DNA from: Sphaerotilus microaerophilus
GTDB taxonomy: Bacteria; Pseudomonadota; Gammaproteobacteria; Burkholderiales; Burkholderiaceae_C
Length of the DNA stretch: 64,000 nt
Assembly (NCBI RefSeq): GCF_023734135.1
Contig: NZ_AP025730.1
Coordinates: forward strand, 2,790,001 to 2,854,000
Direction of reading: 5' to 3'
Part shown: in pieces, positions 55,757 to 64,000 of the stretch
How positions within the stretch are numbered: position 1 is the stretch's first letter
How the letters are laid out: every line of letters begins with the position of its first letter
Notes under the pieces: model-generated
The model's database searches: none
The model's input: the letters and a program-made list of their open reading frames with translations, nothing else
Told to the model about the DNA's origin: nothing
Translations under genes and position numbers: made by a program

Positions 55757-57612
55757 GCGGCGCCCCTGTTCCCATGACGGGCTCGGCCCTCGCGGTGACC
55801 GACCTGACGGTCGAGCTGGAGGCCGACGCCGGCCTGCTGCGCGCCATCGACGGCCTGCGCCTGGCGATCGAGCGGCGCCAGACCTTCGCGCTGGTGGGCG
55901 AGTCCGGCTGCGGCAAGAGCATGACCGCGCTGGCGCTGCTGCGCCTGCTGCCGGAAAACGGCCGGGTGTGCGCCGGCCACATCCGCCTGGACGGCGCCGA
56001 CCTGCTCGACCTGCCCGAGCGCGAGATGCGCCGCCTGCGTGGCGGGCGCCTCTCGATGATCTTCCAGGAGCCGGCCACGAGCCTGAACCCGGTGATGCGT
56101 GTGGGCGAGCAGCTGCGCGAGGCCATCGAGACGCACACCCCCTTGCGTGGTGCGGCGGCGCGCGCCAAGGCGATCGACTGGTTGCGGCGCGTGGGCATTC
56201 CCGAGCCCGAGCGACGCATCGACGACTACCCCTTCCGCATGTCGGGCGGGCAGAAGCAGCGCGTGATGATCGCGATGGCGCTGGCCGCCGAGCCCGACTT
56301 CCTGATCGCCGACGAGCCCACCACGGCGCTGGACGTGACGATCCAGAAGCAGATCCTCGACCTGCTGCTGCAACTGCAGCGCGAGCAGGGCCTGGGGCTG
56401 CTGCTGATCACCCACGACCTGGCGGTGGTGCGGGGCATGGCGCAGCAGGTGGCGCTGATGTATGCCGGCGAGATCGTCGAGCAGGCCCCTGCCGAGGACT
56501 TCTTCGCCCGCCCGCGCCACCCGTATGCCCGCCTGCTGCTGGCGGCGCTGCCCGATGCCCACAAGCGCGGCCAGGCCCTGGCGGCGATCCCCGGCACCGT
56601 GCCTGCGCTGACGCAGCACTTCGAGGGCTGCCGCTTTGCGCCCCGCTGCGGCCAGGCCCGCGCGGGCTGCGCATCGTCGCTGCCGCCGATCCAGCAGCAC
56701 GGCAGCCACCTGGTGCGCTGCGTGCTTGAAGACGATGCGGTCTGGGCCGAGGCGGCGGCGCAGGCGCCGCTGAACTCCCACGGGGGGGGCGCTGTTCCGT
56801 CGGCGGGGCCGGGCGCGGTTCCCCTGTTGAGCGTGCGCGACCTGAACGTGTCCTTCGACAGCGGTGGTGGCTGGCTGGGCCGCAAGCGGCACAGCTTCCA
56901 GGCGGTGGAGGGCGTCGGCTTTGACCTCGCTGCCGGCGAAACGCTGGCGCTGGTGGGCGAATCCGGCTGCGGCAAGACCACCACCGGCAAGGCGCTGGTG
57001 CAATTGCTGCGCGGCAGTGCCCGGGTCAGCGGTCAGGCGCTGCTGGATGGTCAGGACCTGTTCGCGCTGGAAGGCGAGGCGCTGCGCCAGGCCCGCCGCT
57101 CGGTGCAGATCATCTTCCAGGACCCCTTCGCCTCGCTGAACCCGCGCATGCGCGTGGCCGAAATCCTGGAAGAAGGGCTGGAGACGCTGCGGCCGGACTT
57201 ATCGCCCGGCCAGCGGCGCGATCGGGTCCTGGCGCTGTGCGGGCGCGTCGGCCTGCGCGAGGACGTGCTGCAGCGCTACCCGCACGAGTTCTCGGGCGGG
57301 CAGCGCCAGCGCATCGCGATCGCCCGGGCCCTGGCCGTCGAGCCCCGCCTGATCGTCTGTGACGAGCCGACCTCGGCGCTGGACGTCTCGGTGCAGGCGC
57401 AGATCCTCAACCTGCTGCGCGAACTGCAGCGCGAGACCGGTGTGGCGCTGCTGTTCATCACCCACAACATTGCCGTGGTCGAGTACGTGGCGCACCGCAT
57501 CGCGGTGATGAACCGCGGGCGCATTGTCGAGACCGGCCCCACCGAGCGCGTGCTGGGAGCGCCCGAGCAGGACTACACGCGTACGTTGCTCGCCGCGGTG
57601 CCCCGGCTCTGA
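55753..57612 (+). CDS. Fused double ATPase of a peptide ABC transporter (YejF-like)
   Basis: 619 residues with two complete ABC domains in tandem. First domain: Walker [11 protein letters not shown], signature [12 protein letters not shown], Walker [15 protein letters not shown], and the Opp/Dpp C-terminal cysteine region [13 protein letters not shown]. Second domain from about 355: [45 protein letters not shown]. Fusion of the DppD-like and DppF-like ATPases is the architecture of YejF. Last gene of the run that starts with tadA, closed by a terminator at 57640. Confidence 0.93.
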   Translation: MSGAPVPMTGSALAVTDLTVELEADAGLLRAIDGLRLAIERRQTFALVGESGCGKSMTALALLRLLPENGRVCAGHIRLDGADLLDLPEREMRRLRGGRLSMIFQEPATSLNPVMRVGEQLREAIETHTPLRGAAARAKAIDWLRRVGIPEPERRIDDYPFRMSGGQKQRVMIAMALAAEPDFLIADEPTTALDVTIQKQILDLLLQLQREQGLGLLLITHDLAVVRGMAQQVALMYAGEIVEQAPAEDFFARPRHPYARLLLAALPDAHKRGQALAAIPGTVPALTQHFEGCRFAPRCGQARAGCASSLPPIQQHGSHLVRCVLEDDAVWAEAAAQAPLNSHGGGAVPSAGPGAVPLLSVRDLNVSFDSGGGWLGRKRHSFQAVEGVGFDLAAGETLALVGESGCGKTTTGKALVQLLRGSARVSGQALLDGQDLFALEGEALRQARRSVQIIFQDPFASLNPRMRVAEILEEGLETLRPDLSPGQRRDRVLALCGRVGLREDVLQRYPHEFSGGQRQRIAIARALAVEPRLIVCDEPTSALDVSVQAQILNLLRELQRETGVALLFITHNIAVVEYVAHRIAVMNRGRIVETGPTERVLGAPEQDYTRTLLAAVPRL

Positions 57613-57639
57613 CCCGGCGATCCGTGCAGGCAGGATGAA

Positions 57640-57664
57640 CAAGGCCCGCCAAAGGCGGGCCTTG
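57640..57664. terminator. Bidirectional-type hairpin terminator
   Basis: A perfect 11-bp stem CAAGGCCCGCC/GGCGGGCCTTG with an AAA loop lies between the convergent ABC ATPase and PhoH genes. Only TTG follows the stem, so T-run support is weak, but the stem is very stable. Confidence 0.65.
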
Positions 57665-57686
57665 TTGCGTCAGCGTGGCGCGGTCG

Positions 57687-59510
57687 TCACAGCACGTCGG
57701 AGGCGAAGTCGGCCAATCTGGAGCGCTCGCCGCGCGCCAAGGTGACGTGGCCCGAGTGCGGCCAGCCCTTGAAGCGGTCCACCACGTAGGTCAGGCCCGA
57801 GCTGCCCTCGGTCAGGTAGGGCGTGTCGATCTGCGCCAGGTTGCCCAGGCAGACGATCTTGCTGCCCGGCCCAGCGCGGGTGATCAGCGTCTTCATCTGC
57901 TTGGGCGTGAGGTTCTGCGCCTCATCGATCAGCACGAACTTGTTCAGGAACGTGCGCCCTCGCATGAAGTTCAGGCTCTTGATCTTGATCTTGCTGCGTA
58001 CCAGGTCCTGGGTGGCGGCACGGCCCCAGTCACCCGCACCGCCATCGCCGCGCGCGAGCACCTCCATGTTGTCGTCAAGCGCGCCCATCCAGGGGCTCAT
58101 CTTCTCTTCCTCGTTGCCGGGCAGGAAGCCGATGTCCTCGCCCACGGGCACCGTCACGCGGGTGACGATGATCTCCGAGTAGCGCCGCTCGTCGAGCACC
58201 TGGGCCAGCGCGGCGGCCAGCGTCATCAGCGTCTTGCCGGTGCCTGCGGTGCCGGTGAGGGTGACGAAGTCGCACTCCGGGTCCATCAGCAGGTTGAGCG
58301 CGAAGTTCTGCTCCCGGTTGCGTGCCGTCACGCCCCAGACCGAGTGCTTGGCGTGGGTGTAGTCCTTGACGGTGCGCAGCACGGCGGTCTTGCCGGTGAT
58401 CTCGGTGACCTTGGCGTACAGCGCCGCGCTGCCAGGGGCCTCCAGGTAGACGAACTGGTTGATCATCAGCGAGGGCACCAGCGGGCCGCTGACGCGGTAG
58501 CAGGTGGCGCCGCCCTGCTGCCAGCTCTCCATCGACTTGCCGTGGCGCTCCCAGAAGTCAGCCGGCAGCGCGAGCACGCCGGTGTAGAGCAGGTCGCCGT
58601 CCTCCAGCACCTTGTCGTTGAAGTAGTCCTCCGCCGGCAGGCCCAGGGCACGCGCCTTGATGCGCATGTTGATGTCCTTGGACACCAGCACGACTTCGCG
58701 GTCGGTCCGGGCGGCGCGCAGGCTCTGCACCACGCCCAGGATCTGGTTGTCCGCCTTGCCCTGCGGCAGCCCGTCGGGCAGCTTGACGTTGAGCAGCGTG
58801 GTCTGGAAGTACAGCTTGCCGCCAGCTTCGCGGTGGCCGGTGCGGGCCAGCGGGATCCCGTCGGTGGCATCGCCGCCGTTGGCCTGACCGTTGCTTTCGA
58901 GCCCGGCGGCCAGTGCATCCAGCTCGCGGCTGACCTGGCGCACGTTGCGGGCGACCTCGGTCATGCCCTTCTTGTGGCCGTCCAGCTCTTCGAGCGTGAT
59001 CATCGGCAGGTAGATGTCGTGTTCCTCGAAGCGGAAGATCGACATCGGGTCGTGCATCAGCACGTTGGTGTCCAGTACGAAGAGCTTGGCCGGGCCGCTG
59101 CCGCGCGGCGTGCGGCGCCGGCGTGTCGGAGCGGGCGATGCCGCGCTGGCCACGGCGGGGGCTGGCGGCACGGTGCCGGCCGGAGCCGCCGCCGTCACTG
59201 CCACCGTCACGGGCACGGTTGCGACGGCGGCAGCGGCCATGTCGACCTGTGGTGTTGCCGGCAAGGGCGCTGGCGCGGCCTTGCCGCGGCGCTTGGCCGG
59301 GGCCGCTTGGGCCGTCTTGGCAGGCGTCTGCAGCGGGCTTGGCAGGGCCTGTGACGCTGCCGTCACCGGGGTCGGCAGGGTTTTCGGCTGCGGCGCTGCC
59401 ACATCGGCGGCACGGGACTTCGCCTTCGGCTTGCTCGGGGTCAGCGTGGCCTCGAAGGCGCTTGCGTCGAGCAGGGCGCCGCGTTTGGCTGGGGGCTTGG
59501 GCAGGGGCAT
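57687..59510 (-). CDS. PIN-PhoH protein (PhoH-like ATPase / RNase)
   Basis: 607 residues in three parts. Residues 1-140 are an Ala/Pro/Lys-rich low-complexity leader, unusual in length. A PIN nuclease domain starts at 142 (KLFVLDTNVLMHDP, then LEELDGHKKG, SKDINMRIKARALG), keeping the acidic metal-binding residues. The PhoH ATPase domain has Walker A GTAGTGKT at about 418-425 and FVLIDEAQNLTPKQMKTLITRAGPGSKIV as Walker B region. PIN-PhoH proteins (YlaK/PhoH2 class) are reported RNA helicase/ribonucleases; the exact role is unsettled. The start at 59510 lies just after the bcp terminator, so it has its own promoter. Confidence 0.9.
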   Translation of the reverse strand: MPLPKPPAKRGALLDASAFEATLTPSKPKAKSRAADVAAPQPKTLPTPVTAASQALPSPLQTPAKTAQAAPAKRRGKAAPAPLPATPQVDMAAAAVATVPVTVAVTAAAPAGTVPPAPAVASAASPAPTRRRRTPRGSGPAKLFVLDTNVLMHDPMSIFRFEEHDIYLPMITLEELDGHKKGMTEVARNVRQVSRELDALAAGLESNGQANGGDATDGIPLARTGHREAGGKLYFQTTLLNVKLPDGLPQGKADNQILGVVQSLRAARTDREVVLVSKDINMRIKARALGLPAEDYFNDKVLEDGDLLYTGVLALPADFWERHGKSMESWQQGGATCYRVSGPLVPSLMINQFVYLEAPGSAALYAKVTEITGKTAVLRTVKDYTHAKHSVWGVTARNREQNFALNLLMDPECDFVTLTGTAGTGKTLMTLAAALAQVLDERRYSEIIVTRVTVPVGEDIGFLPGNEEEKMSPWMGALDDNMEVLARGDGGAGDWGRAATQDLVRSKIKIKSLNFMRGRTFLNKFVLIDEAQNLTPKQMKTLITRAGPGSKIVCLGNLAQIDTPYLTEGSSGLTYVVDRFKGWPHSGHVTLARGERSRLADFASDVL

Positions 59511-59570
59511 GGTGGTGGTCAGGTCGCCAGAGAGGCTCGCGCCCGCCGACGGGGCAGGGCGCGTCCGGAA

Positions 59571-59607
59571 TGAAAAAAGCCGTACAGCGCCAAGGGGCTG
59601 TACGGCT
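59571..59607 (-). terminator. Rho-independent terminator of bcp
   Basis: On the minus strand an 11-bp perfect stem (AGCCGTACAGC/GCTGTACGGCT, arms 59578-59588 and 59597-59607, 8-base loop) runs into a T-tract (59573-59578). It is 116 bases past the bcp stop and 60 bases before the PhoH start. Confidence 0.85.
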
Positions 59608-59723
59608 CGTTGCCGTGGGGGCGGGTGCGGGGGCCGATACAGGGGCCGGTGGTGCCAGCCGGGCAGCGCTTCGCTTGCATGCCGGCGATCATACCGGCCA
59701 GGCCATTCGCGCCATGTGGCAGG

Positions 59724-60200
59724 TCAGGCGGCAGGCTTCATCTCCTGCACGGCCTTGAGCACTTCTTCCACGTGGCCGGCCACCTTGATGCCACGCCACT
59801 CGGTGCGCAGCACGCCCTGGGGGTCGATCAGGAAGGTGCTGCGCTCGATGCCCTTGACCTTCTTGCCGTACATGATCTTGTTCTTGACCACGCCGAACAT
59901 GTGGCAGAGCTTTTCTTCCGTGTCGGCGATCAGCTCGAAGGGCAGTTCGAGGTTCTGCTTGAACTTGTCGTGCGAGGCCATGTTGTCGCGCGACACGCCG
60001 AACACCACCGCACCCGCCTGGGCGAATTCCTTGTGGTGATCGCGAAACTGCATGGCTTCGGTGGTACAACCCGGCGTGTTGTCCTTCGGGTAGAAATACA
60101 GCACCACGGTCTTGCCCAGGAAGGCCTGGGGGGTGAACTTCACACCGCCGGTGGCATTCGCTTCGATATCCGGGAGAGGTTTGTTCAGAGCGGGCGTCAT
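59724..60200 (-). CDS. bcp: Thioredoxin-dependent thiol peroxidase (peroxiredoxin Bcp/PrxQ)
   Basis: 158 residues. The peroxidatic cysteine lies in YFYPKDNTPGCTTEAMQFRD. The usual resolving Cys five positions later is Met, so it would work as a 1-Cys or alternative 2-Cys enzyme; the only other Cys is in EEKLCHMFGV. It detoxifies hydroperoxides in the cytoplasm. Flanked by its own terminator and by the leftward Mth938-like gene upstream. Confidence 0.92.
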   Translation of the reverse strand: MTPALNKPLPDIEANATGGVKFTPQAFLGKTVVLYFYPKDNTPGCTTEAMQFRDHHKEFAQAGAVVFGVSRDNMASHDKFKQNLELPFELIADTEEKLCHMFGVVKNKIMYGKKVKGIERSTFLIDPQGVLRTEWRGIKVAGHVEEVLKAVQEMKPAA

Positions 60201-60293
60201 GCAGCAGAGGTTTTGTATGGGCGCCCCGGGCGGACGCCAGCCTGTGATTATAAGTCGGGCCGGCGGCTGGCGTCCGGATGGCTGACCAAGCGG

Positions 60294-60665
60294 TCAGCCC
60301 AGCAGCAGCACGGCGGTGACGCGGCGGCGTTCGGACACCAGCACGTTGTAGGTGCGGCAGGCCGCGACGGTGTCCATGCACTCCACGCCGATGCGCCGCT
60401 CGATCAGCGGGCGCAGCAGCTGCGGCGGCACGAAACGCTGGCGCGCGCCGGTACCCACCAGCACGATCTCCGGCGTGTCGGCGAGCAGCGCCTCGAAGTG
60501 AGCCGGCGTGAGCGCCTCGAAGGCGGCGCAGTCCCAGCCCCGCACCTCGCCCTGGCCGGGCACCACCACGCTGCTCGTCCAGCGCCGGGCGTTGACGATG
60601 ATCCCCTGCGCGTCGTGGGCGGCAATGGCGTTGACGCCGTCGAGGCGGTCGGGCTGCAGTTTCAA
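60294..60665 (-). CDS. Mth938-like domain protein (DUF498)
   Basis: 123 residues from a TTG start at 60665, chosen because the family begins MKLQPDRLDG and the length then matches (about 120-125). Other landmarks are VNAIAAHDAQGIIVNARRWTSSVVV, PEIVLVGTGARQRF and LIERRIGVECMDTVAACRTYNVLVSE. The family resembles the mitochondrial complex I assembly factor NDUFAF3; its bacterial role is unknown. The TTG start suggests low expression. It is divergent from alaA. Confidence 0.85.
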   Translation of the reverse strand: MKLQPDRLDGVNAIAAHDAQGIIVNARRWTSSVVVPGQGEVRGWDCAAFEALTPAHFEALLADTPEIVLVGTGARQRFVPPQLLRPLIERRIGVECMDTVAACRTYNVLVSERRRVTAVLLLG

Positions 60666-60852
60666 GGTGGGGATCCTCGGTCGTTGCGGCAGCGGGGGCA
60701 CTGCCTTGCTATGGTTAAATTCTAACTTTTTGGCCCATTCCACCCGCCCCAGCCGCCCATCCGCCGTGAACAGGCCTGCCCAGGCCCGCAGCCGCGGTGC
60801 ATCCCGACCCGCCGCGCCCCAGGCGCTGGCCCCGCGTACCCCAGGAGTCCCT

Positions 60853-62082
60853 GTGCTCAAGACCGTTTCCAAGTCCAGCAAGCTCGCCAACGTGTGCTAC
60901 GACGTCCGTGGCCCGGTGGTCGAGAAGGCGCGCCAGATGGAGGAGGAGGGGCACAAGATCATCAAGCTGAACATCGGCAACCTGGCGGTGTTCGGCCTGG
61001 AGCCGCCCGACGAGATCGTGCAGGACATGATCCGCAACCTCGCCAACGCGGCGGGTTACACCGACAGCAAGGGCCTGTTCGCGCCGCGCAAGGCAGTGGT
61101 GCACCACTGCCAGGAAAAGAATATCCGTGGCGTCACGGTCGATGACGTCTACCTGGGCAACGGCGCCTCCGAGCTGATCGCCATGAGCATGAATGCGCTG
61201 CTCGACGATGGCGACGAGGTGCTCATCCCCTCGCCCGACTACCCGCTCTACACCGCCGTGGTGGCGCTGTCGGGCGGCCGTCCGGTGCACTACGTCTGCG
61301 ACGAGCAGAGCGAGTGGATGCCCGACATCGCCGACATCCGCGCCAAGGTCACGTCGCGCACCAAGGCGATCGTGATCATCAACCCGAACAACCCGACCGG
61401 GGCGCTCTACCCGGACAGCGTGCTGCAGGAGATCATCGAGGTCGCCCGCGAGCACCAGCTGATCGTCTTTGCCGACGAGATCTACGACAAGACGCTCTAC
61501 GACGGCAATGCCCACACCAGCATCGCCTCGCTGGCCGACGACGTGCTGTTCCTGACCTTCAACGGCCTGAGCAAGAACTACCGCTCCTGCGGCTACCGCG
61601 CCGGCTGGATGGTGGTGTCGGGCGACAAGCGCCATGCCAAGGACTACATCGAGGGCCTGAACATGCTGGCCACGATGCGCCTGTGCGCCAACACGCCGGG
61701 TCAGCTGGCCATCCAGACCGCGCTGGGCGGTTACCAGAGCATCAAGGACCTGGTCGCGCCGGGCGGGCGTCTGTGCCGCCAGCGCGACCTGGCGCACAAG
61801 CTGCTGACCGAGATCCCGGGCGTCACCTGCGTCAAGCCCAAGGCGGCGCTGTACATGTTCCCGAAGCTCGACCCGAAGATGTACCCCATCGCCGATGACC
61901 AGCAGTTCGCCTACGAACTGCTGGATGCCGAGCGGGTGCTGATCGTACAGGGCACCGGCTTCAACTGGTCGGCGCCGGACCACTTCCGCCTGGTTTTCCT
62001 CCCCAACTCGGATGACCTCACCGATGCGATCGGCCGCATCGCCCGCTTCCTCGACCAGTACCGCAAGCGCCACGGCACCTGA
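60853..62082 (+). CDS. alaA: Alanine transaminase AlaA (PLP aminotransferase)
   Basis: 409 residues from the GTG at 60853, with AGGAG at 60843. It closely follows the AlaA pattern: SKSSKLANVCYDVRGPV at the start, IIKLNIGN, GYTDSKGLFAPRKAV, INPNNPTGALY, FADEIYDKTLYD. The PLP lysine is in TFNGLSKNYRSCGYRAGWM, and RLVFLP closes the active site. It makes alanine from pyruvate and glutamate. In Burkholderiales it commonly precedes hom and thrC, as here. Confidence 0.93.
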   Translation: MLKTVSKSSKLANVCYDVRGPVVEKARQMEEEGHKIIKLNIGNLAVFGLEPPDEIVQDMIRNLANAAGYTDSKGLFAPRKAVVHHCQEKNIRGVTVDDVYLGNGASELIAMSMNALLDDGDEVLIPSPDYPLYTAVVALSGGRPVHYVCDEQSEWMPDIADIRAKVTSRTKAIVIINPNNPTGALYPDSVLQEIIEVAREHQLIVFADEIYDKTLYDGNAHTSIASLADDVLFLTFNGLSKNYRSCGYRAGWMVVSGDKRHAKDYIEGLNMLATMRLCANTPGQLAIQTALGGYQSIKDLVAPGGRLCRQRDLAHKLLTEIPGVTCVKPKAALYMFPKLDPKMYPIADDQQFAYELLDAERVLIVQGTGFNWSAPDHFRLVFLPNSDDLTDAIGRIARFLDQYRKRHGT

Positions 62083-62159
62083 GCCGGTCGGCCCCGCCGT
62101 CCCTGCGCTATTCCGCTTTCCCCGAACCCGGCGCCCTCGAAGCGCCCGTGAGACTCTCC

Positions 62160-63488
62160 ATGAAACCCATCCAAGTCGGCCTGCTGGGCATCGGTACCGT
62201 CGGCAGCGGCACGTTTGCCGTCCTGAAGCGCAACCAGGAAGAGATCCGCCGCCGCGCCGGCCGCGGCATCGAGATCACCATGGTGGCCGACCTCAACGTC
62301 GAGCGCGCCCGCGAGATCGTCGGCGAGGGCACCCAGGTGGTGGCCGACGCGCGCGCCGTCATCGCCAACCCGGACATCGACATCGTCATCGAGCTGATCG
62401 GCGGCTACGGCATCGCCAAGGCGCTGGTGCTGGAAGCCATCGCTGCGGGCAAGCACGTCGTCACCGCCAACAAGGCGCTGCTGGCGGTGCACGGCACGGA
62501 GATCTTCGCCGCCGCGCGCGAGAAGGGCGTGATGGTGGCCTTCGAGGCCGCAGTCGCCGGGGGCATCCCCATCATCAAGGCGCTGCGCGAGGGCCTGACC
62601 GCCAACCAGGTGCAGTGGCTGGCCGGCATCATCAACGGCACGACCAACTTCATCCTGTCGGAGATGCGCGACAAGGGCCTCGACTTCGCCGTCGTGCTCA
62701 AGGAGGCGCAGCGCCTGGGCTATGCCGAGGCGGACCCGACCTTCGACATCGAGGGCGTGGACGCCGCCCACAAGGCCACGCTGATGAGCGCGCTGGCCTT
62801 CGGCATCCCCGTGCAGTTCGACAAGGCCCACGTCGAGGGCATCACCCAGCTGTCGGCCACCGACATCCGCTACGCCGAGCAGCTGGGCTACCGCATCAAG
62901 CTGCTGGGCATCGCCAAGCGGCGTGACGACGCGAACGAGGGCAAGGGCGGCATCGAGTTGCGGGTGCACCCGACCCTGGTCCCCAGCAAGCGCCTGATCG
63001 CCAACGTCGAGGGCGCGATGAACGCCGTGATGGTCCAGGGCGACGCCGTGGGCACCACGCTGTATTACGGCAAGGGGGCCGGCAGCGAGCCCACCGCCTC
63101 GGCCGTGATCGCCGATCTGGTGGACATCACCCGCCTGCACACCGCCGACCCGGACCACCGCGTGCCGCACCTGGCCTTCCAGCCCGACGAGCTGCACGCC
63201 ACGCCGATCCTGCCGATCGACGCCGTGCGCACCGCCTTCTACCTGCGCCTGCGCGTGGCGGACCAAAAGGGCGTGCTGGCCGCGATCACCCGCATCCTGG
63301 CCGAGGCCGACATCTCGATCGATGCGCTGCTGCAGCGGGAATCCGCCGAGGGCGAGAACCAGACCGACGTGATCATCCTGACCCACGACACGGTGGAAGG
63401 CGACATGCGCGCCGCCATCGCCCGGATGCAGGCGCTGCCGACGGTGCTCGCGCCGATCGTCTCGCTGCGCAAGGAAGAGCTGGCCTGA
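62160..63488 (+). CDS. hom: Homoserine dehydrogenase
   Basis: 442 residues from the ATG at 62160. The Rossmann motif is VGLLGIGTVGSGTF. The catalytic domain has VTANKALLAVHG, FEAAVAGGIPIIKALREGL, the family signature region AGIINGTTNFILSEM and YAEADPTFDIEGVDAAHKATLM with catalytic Asp/Lys. A C-terminal ACT domain (about 355-440: FYLRLRVADQKGVLAAITRILAEADISID) implies threonine feedback. It reduces aspartate semialdehyde to homoserine. Confidence 0.96.
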   Translation: MKPIQVGLLGIGTVGSGTFAVLKRNQEEIRRRAGRGIEITMVADLNVERAREIVGEGTQVVADARAVIANPDIDIVIELIGGYGIAKALVLEAIAAGKHVVTANKALLAVHGTEIFAAAREKGVMVAFEAAVAGGIPIIKALREGLTANQVQWLAGIINGTTNFILSEMRDKGLDFAVVLKEAQRLGYAEADPTFDIEGVDAAHKATLMSALAFGIPVQFDKAHVEGITQLSATDIRYAEQLGYRIKLLGIAKRRDDANEGKGGIELRVHPTLVPSKRLIANVEGAMNAVMVQGDAVGTTLYYGKGAGSEPTASAVIADLVDITRLHTADPDHRVPHLAFQPDELHATPILPIDAVRTAFYLRLRVADQKGVLAAITRILAEADISIDALLQRESAEGENQTDVIILTHDTVEGDMRAAIARMQALPTVLAPIVSLRKEELA

Positions 63489-63531
63489 TTGGGCCTGAGC
63501 CGCGAACTGGTCGGATTGCCCATGAAATACA

Positions 63532-64000
63532 TCAGCACCCGCGGCGACGCCACCCGCCGCGGCTTCTCCGAGATCCTGCTCGAAGGCCTGGCGCCGGACG
63601 GCGGGTTGTACCTGCCCGAGGCCTACCCGCGCATCGACGCGCCCACGCTGGCGCGTTGGCGTGAGGTGCAGGCCACGCAGGGCTACGCGGCCCTGGCCTT
63701 CGAGATCCTGTCGCTGTACATCGACGACATCCCGGCCGAGGACCTGCGCGCGCTCTGCGCCCGGACCTACACCGCGGAGGTCTATGGCAGCGATGCCATC
63801 GTGCCGCTCAAGCCGCTGGAGCCGGGCCTGTGCCTGGAGTCGCTGTCCAACGGGCCGACGCTGGCCTTCAAGGACATGGCGATGCAGCTGCTGGGCCACC
63901 TGTTCGAGTACGAACTGGGCCGGCGCGGCGAGACGCTCAACATCCTGGGCGCCACCTCCGGCGACACCGGCAGCGCGGCCGAGTACGCGATGCGTGGCAA
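63532..64000 (+). CDS. thrC: Threonine synthase, 5' part (cut by window end)
   Basis: The first 156 codons are present. MKYISTRGDATRRGFSEILLEGLAPDGGLYLPE is the class II threonine synthase N-terminus. The PLP lysine is in GPTLAFKDMAMQLLG, and ILGATSGDTGSAAEYAM holds the phosphate-binding loop. It converts O-phosphohomoserine to threonine. It starts 43 bases after hom, so the two form one operon. Confidence 0.95.

Overview
The window is GC-rich DNA, apart from one lower-GC island, and it looks like a betaproteobacterial chromosome of the order Burkholderiales. The Leptothrix/Sphaerotilus/Rubrivivax group is my best guess. This rests on the yciB-bolA-PpiC order, the homologues of a Cupriavidus-type NAD-reducing Hox hydrogenase, the liv cluster next to an AlkK-type acyl-CoA ligase, and the alaA-hom-thrC order. 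It is inference from protein resemblance, not a database search.

Layout. 1-2109: tail of an acyltransferase-like membrane protein, then a leftward yciB-bolA-PpiC isomerase group. 2634-9784: an acyl-CoA ligase and a complete branched-chain amino-acid type ABC transporter (binding protein, LivH, LivM, LivG, LivF). 9785-18139: an AT-richer accessory island. 18232-23533: a leftward hoxF-hoxU-hoxY-hoxH-hoxW operon for a soluble NAD-reducing [NiFe] hydrogenase and its protease. 23917-32448: a rightward seven-gene fatty-acid/acyl-CoA degradation operon. 32577-37073: a membrane diguanylate cyclase facing malQ and glk. 37161-43832: ligA, an AhpD-like protein, then tolB-pal-cpoB-tcdA. 43845-44319: three tRNA-Lys genes with promoter and terminator. 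44437-50047: LysR regulator, MFS exporter, YghU-type GST, DUF72 protein and tadA. 50050-57612: ldcA joined to a peptide ABC transporter of Yej-like architecture. 57687-64000: PhoH/PIN ATPase, bcp, a Mth938-like protein, alaA, hom and the start of thrC.

The most informative region is the island. One leftward gene starting at 15288 encoded a pappalysin-like (M43) zinc metalloprotease with five 51-residue C-terminal repeats. It is cut by three separate insertion sequences: IS630-type at 14076-15179, IS630-type at 11850-12976, and an IS4/IS701-type element at 10556-11713. Removing each element with one copy of its target duplication (TA, TA, TTATT) restores one uninterrupted 686-codon frame, so the losses look recent. 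The gene lies 79 bp downstream of a putative glycoside-hydrolase-like gene. That gene is divergent from a LuxR-family regulator, with a near-perfect 18-bp palindrome between the two.

Other points: a Walker A Lys-to-Arg change in LivF, a Cys/Gly-rich tail on HoxU, an altered Cys pattern in the HoxF N-terminal domain, an Asp+2 lipoprotein binding protein with an extra C-terminal membrane anchor, a twin-arginine-like leader on TolB, and a possible muropeptide-recycling operon (ldcA plus transporter).
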